Part shown: in pieces, positions 5,878 through 6,911 of the stretch | How the letters are laid out: every line of letters begins with the position of its first letter | Numbering within the stretch: the first letter of the stretch is position 1 | Source: an uncultured Lachnobacterium sp. | Lineage (GTDB): Bacteria > Bacillota > Clostridia > Lachnospirales > Lachnospiraceae | Direction: 5' to 3' | NCBI GenBank assembly: GCA_900552085.1 | Contig: URYB01000142.1 | Coordinates: forward strand, 1 to 6,911 | Length of the DNA: 6,911 nt | The notes under the pieces: model-generated | Seen by the model: only the letters and a program-made list of their open reading frames with translations | Databases searched by the model: none | What the model was told of the DNA's origin: nothing | Position numbers and translations under genes: made by a program

Positions 5878-5906
5878 AGTTTATTGGCATCGAAAACGAA
5901 AGTCAA
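5878..5906 (-). promoter_or_regulatory. Sigma-A type promoter of the symporter-reductase unit
   Basis: Minus-strand TTGACT (5906-5901) is followed by exactly 17 bases and TAAACT (5883-5878). Transcription would start near 5871, giving a leader of about 30 bases. TTGAT (5861-5865) and ATCAA (5874-5878) form an inverted repeat with an eight-base spacer over the start region, a possible but unproven operator. The -35 box overlaps the stop codon of the upstream heptad-repeat remnant. Confidence 0.65.
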
Positions 5907-6178
5907 GATTTATTCCTGTTATTATTTGAATAATTTGATGAGATTCCATCATACAAGTCCGATGCCCCATCTTTCAGTGTTACTGAACCATCCAGCAGGT
6001 CCTTGCTTCCACTTGCCAGGCTGATGCTTCCGGACACGATTTTTCCATATGCATCTGCAATGGCACCGACTCCGTCCGTATAATTATTGATTCCGGTGTC
6101 CAATGTTGCAATCGTGATTTCCTTTTTGGCCGCAATCAACTTTACTTTTTTAAACTGTGCTTTTTCGGAAATGAACTG
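5903..6178 (-). pseudogene. Start-less remnant of an XXXLXXG heptad-repeat (YhgE/Pip-type) protein
   Basis: The open frame follows the methyltransferase stop codon directly, in the same frame: QFISEKAQFKKVKLIAAKKE, then a heptad part ending in a TGA at 5905-5903. Five consecutive seven-residue units end in glycine: YGKIVSG, SISLASG, SKDLLDG, SVTLKDG, ASDLYDG. This is the X-X-X-Leu-X-X-Gly pattern of the extracytoplasmic part of YhgE/Pip and related membrane proteins. Full proteins have hundreds of residues and membrane segments at both ends, and none are present here. There is no ATG and no convincing ribosome site; the only candidate is a TTG at 6139. I read it as a gene fragment left by deletion or recombination, not an expressed small protein. 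Translation by stop-codon readthrough from the upstream gene is a remote alternative. Confidence 0.65.
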
Positions 6179-6911
6179 TTACTTGTTCATCCGATATAAG
6201 ACAACCACCGTCTCTATGTGTCTCGTAAATGGAAACATATCATATGGAGAGCATTCTTTCATCCGATATCCATGCTTTGTCAGATACTTCAGATCCCTTG
6301 CCAATGTATCCGGTCCACAGGATACATAGACCACTTTCTCCGGTGCCAGCTGCACAACCGAAGACAAAAATGCCTCATCACTTCCGGTACGCGGCGGGTC
6401 CATGATGACAACATCCGCTTTCTGTCCATTTCGCGCCATCTCCACCATGAATTTACCTGCATCTTCATTATAAAACGTAACATTATGAATATTGTTTCGT
6501 TTAGCATTGGTGATGGCGTCTTTGACTGCATCACGGTTCAGTTCCACGCCAATGACCTTCTTAGCCTTGCTGCTTGCAATCAGTCCAATCGTTCCGGTTC
6601 CGCAATATGCGTCAATCACAGTCTCTTTTCCTGTCAGTTTTGCACAGGAAATGGCTTTCTTGTACAGACGCTCGGTCTGCTGCGGGTTTACCTGGTAAAA
6701 GGACGTCGGTGAAATGCGGAATGTACAGCCGCATAATTCATCCTCAATAAATCCTTTTCCGTAAATTATAATGTTGCGTTCTCCCAAAACCATGCTTGTC
6801 TTTCGGTCATTGACATTGATGACAACCGTACTGATTTCCGGGAATTTTTTTCGCAACGCTTTTACAAAATTATTTTTTGATGGCAGAATCGGTGATACAA
6901 GCACCAGAACC
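6179..6911 (-). CDS. rlmD: RNA (uracil-5-)-methyltransferase, TrmA/RumA (RlmD-like) family, C-terminal part (cut by right window edge)
   Basis: SAM-dependent methyltransferase making 5-methyluridine in RNA, most likely 23S rRNA. The visible 244 residues start mid-protein; the first base belongs to an incomplete codon. Motifs in order: TSFYQVNPQQTERLY, the RumA linker to the SAM domain; DAYCGTGTIGL, the SAM-binding loop; GVELNRDAV; MDPPRTG, motif IV; VVYVSCGPDTLARDL, with the catalytic cysteine encoded at 6319-6317; and DMFPFTRHIETVVVL, with the catalytic glutamate encoded at 6214-6212. The N-terminal TRAM domain and, if present, the Fe-S cysteines lie outside the window. Firmicutes usually carry two or three paralogues (RlmCD, RlmD, TrmFO aside), so the exact target uridine and the gene symbol are uncertain. 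It ends in MNK-TAA, then runs directly into the heptad-repeat remnant. Confidence 0.88.
   Translation of the reverse strand, partial: VLVLVSPILPSKNNFVKALRKKFPEISTVVINVNDRKTSMVLGERNIIIYGKGFIEDELCGCTFRISPTSFYQVNPQQTERLYKKAISCAKLTGKETVIDAYCGTGTIGLIASSKAKKVIGVELNRDAVKDAITNAKRNNIHNVTFYNEDAGKFMVEMARNGQKADVVIMDPPRTGSDEAFLSSVVQLAPEKVVYVSCGPDTLARDLKYLTKHGYRMKECSPYDMFPFTRHIETVVVLYRMNK

Noticed and set aside
5921..5934. ATTATT-TG-AATAAT perfect palindrome upstream of the symporter
   Set aside because: All-AT arms inside the end of the gene remnant, no following T-run and no GC pairs; too weak for a terminator and likely chance in AT-rich DNA.
1..6911. tRNA, rRNA, CRISPR array or phage genes
   Set aside because: No cloverleaf, rRNA-like stretch, regular direct repeats or phage-type proteins were seen on either strand.

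Overview
The window looks like chromosomal DNA of an anaerobic Bacillota bacterium, most likely a gut Clostridia/Lachnospiraceae-type organism. This rests on strong GGAGG-type ribosome sites, moderate GC, the reductive style of the genes (iron-dependent alcohol dehydrogenase, aldo/keto reductase) and protein style; no species can be named. Two genes are cut by the window edges.

Layout. On the minus strand, reading from position 2056 towards 1, a GabT-type class III aminotransferase is followed after one base by an iron-containing alcohol dehydrogenase that runs off the left edge. Divergent from this pair, on the plus strand (2294-3442), is a PucR-family regulator. The 237-bp divergent region is the most interesting part of the window. 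It holds a cluster of TTGTGC/GCACAA palindromes, a good promoter for the regulator, and a large imperfect inverted repeat. One arm of that repeat is the leader, ribosome site and start codon of the regulator; the other arm is a decayed head-to-head copy of the same sequence.

Convergent with the regulator, and overlapping it by 12 bp, is an AKR14/YghZ-type aldo/keto reductase (3431-4432). It lies 31 bp downstream of an NSS-family sodium:amino-acid symporter (4464-5840) that has its own recognisable promoter (5878-5906). Upstream of that promoter, 5903-6178 carries a start-less remnant of an XXXLXXG heptad-repeat protein of the YhgE/Pip type. It directly follows, in the same frame, the stop codon of an RumA/RlmD-type RNA uracil-5-methyltransferase, whose N-terminal part lies beyond the right edge.

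Working model (inference). The aminotransferase would convert GABA or a similar omega-amino acid to a semialdehyde. The iron alcohol dehydrogenase would reduce that to the hydroxy acid, for example 4-hydroxybutyrate. The PucR protein would sense the substrate and act at the palindromes. The symporter could supply an amino-acid substrate, but it is a separate transcription unit and its link to the aminotransferase pair is only positional.
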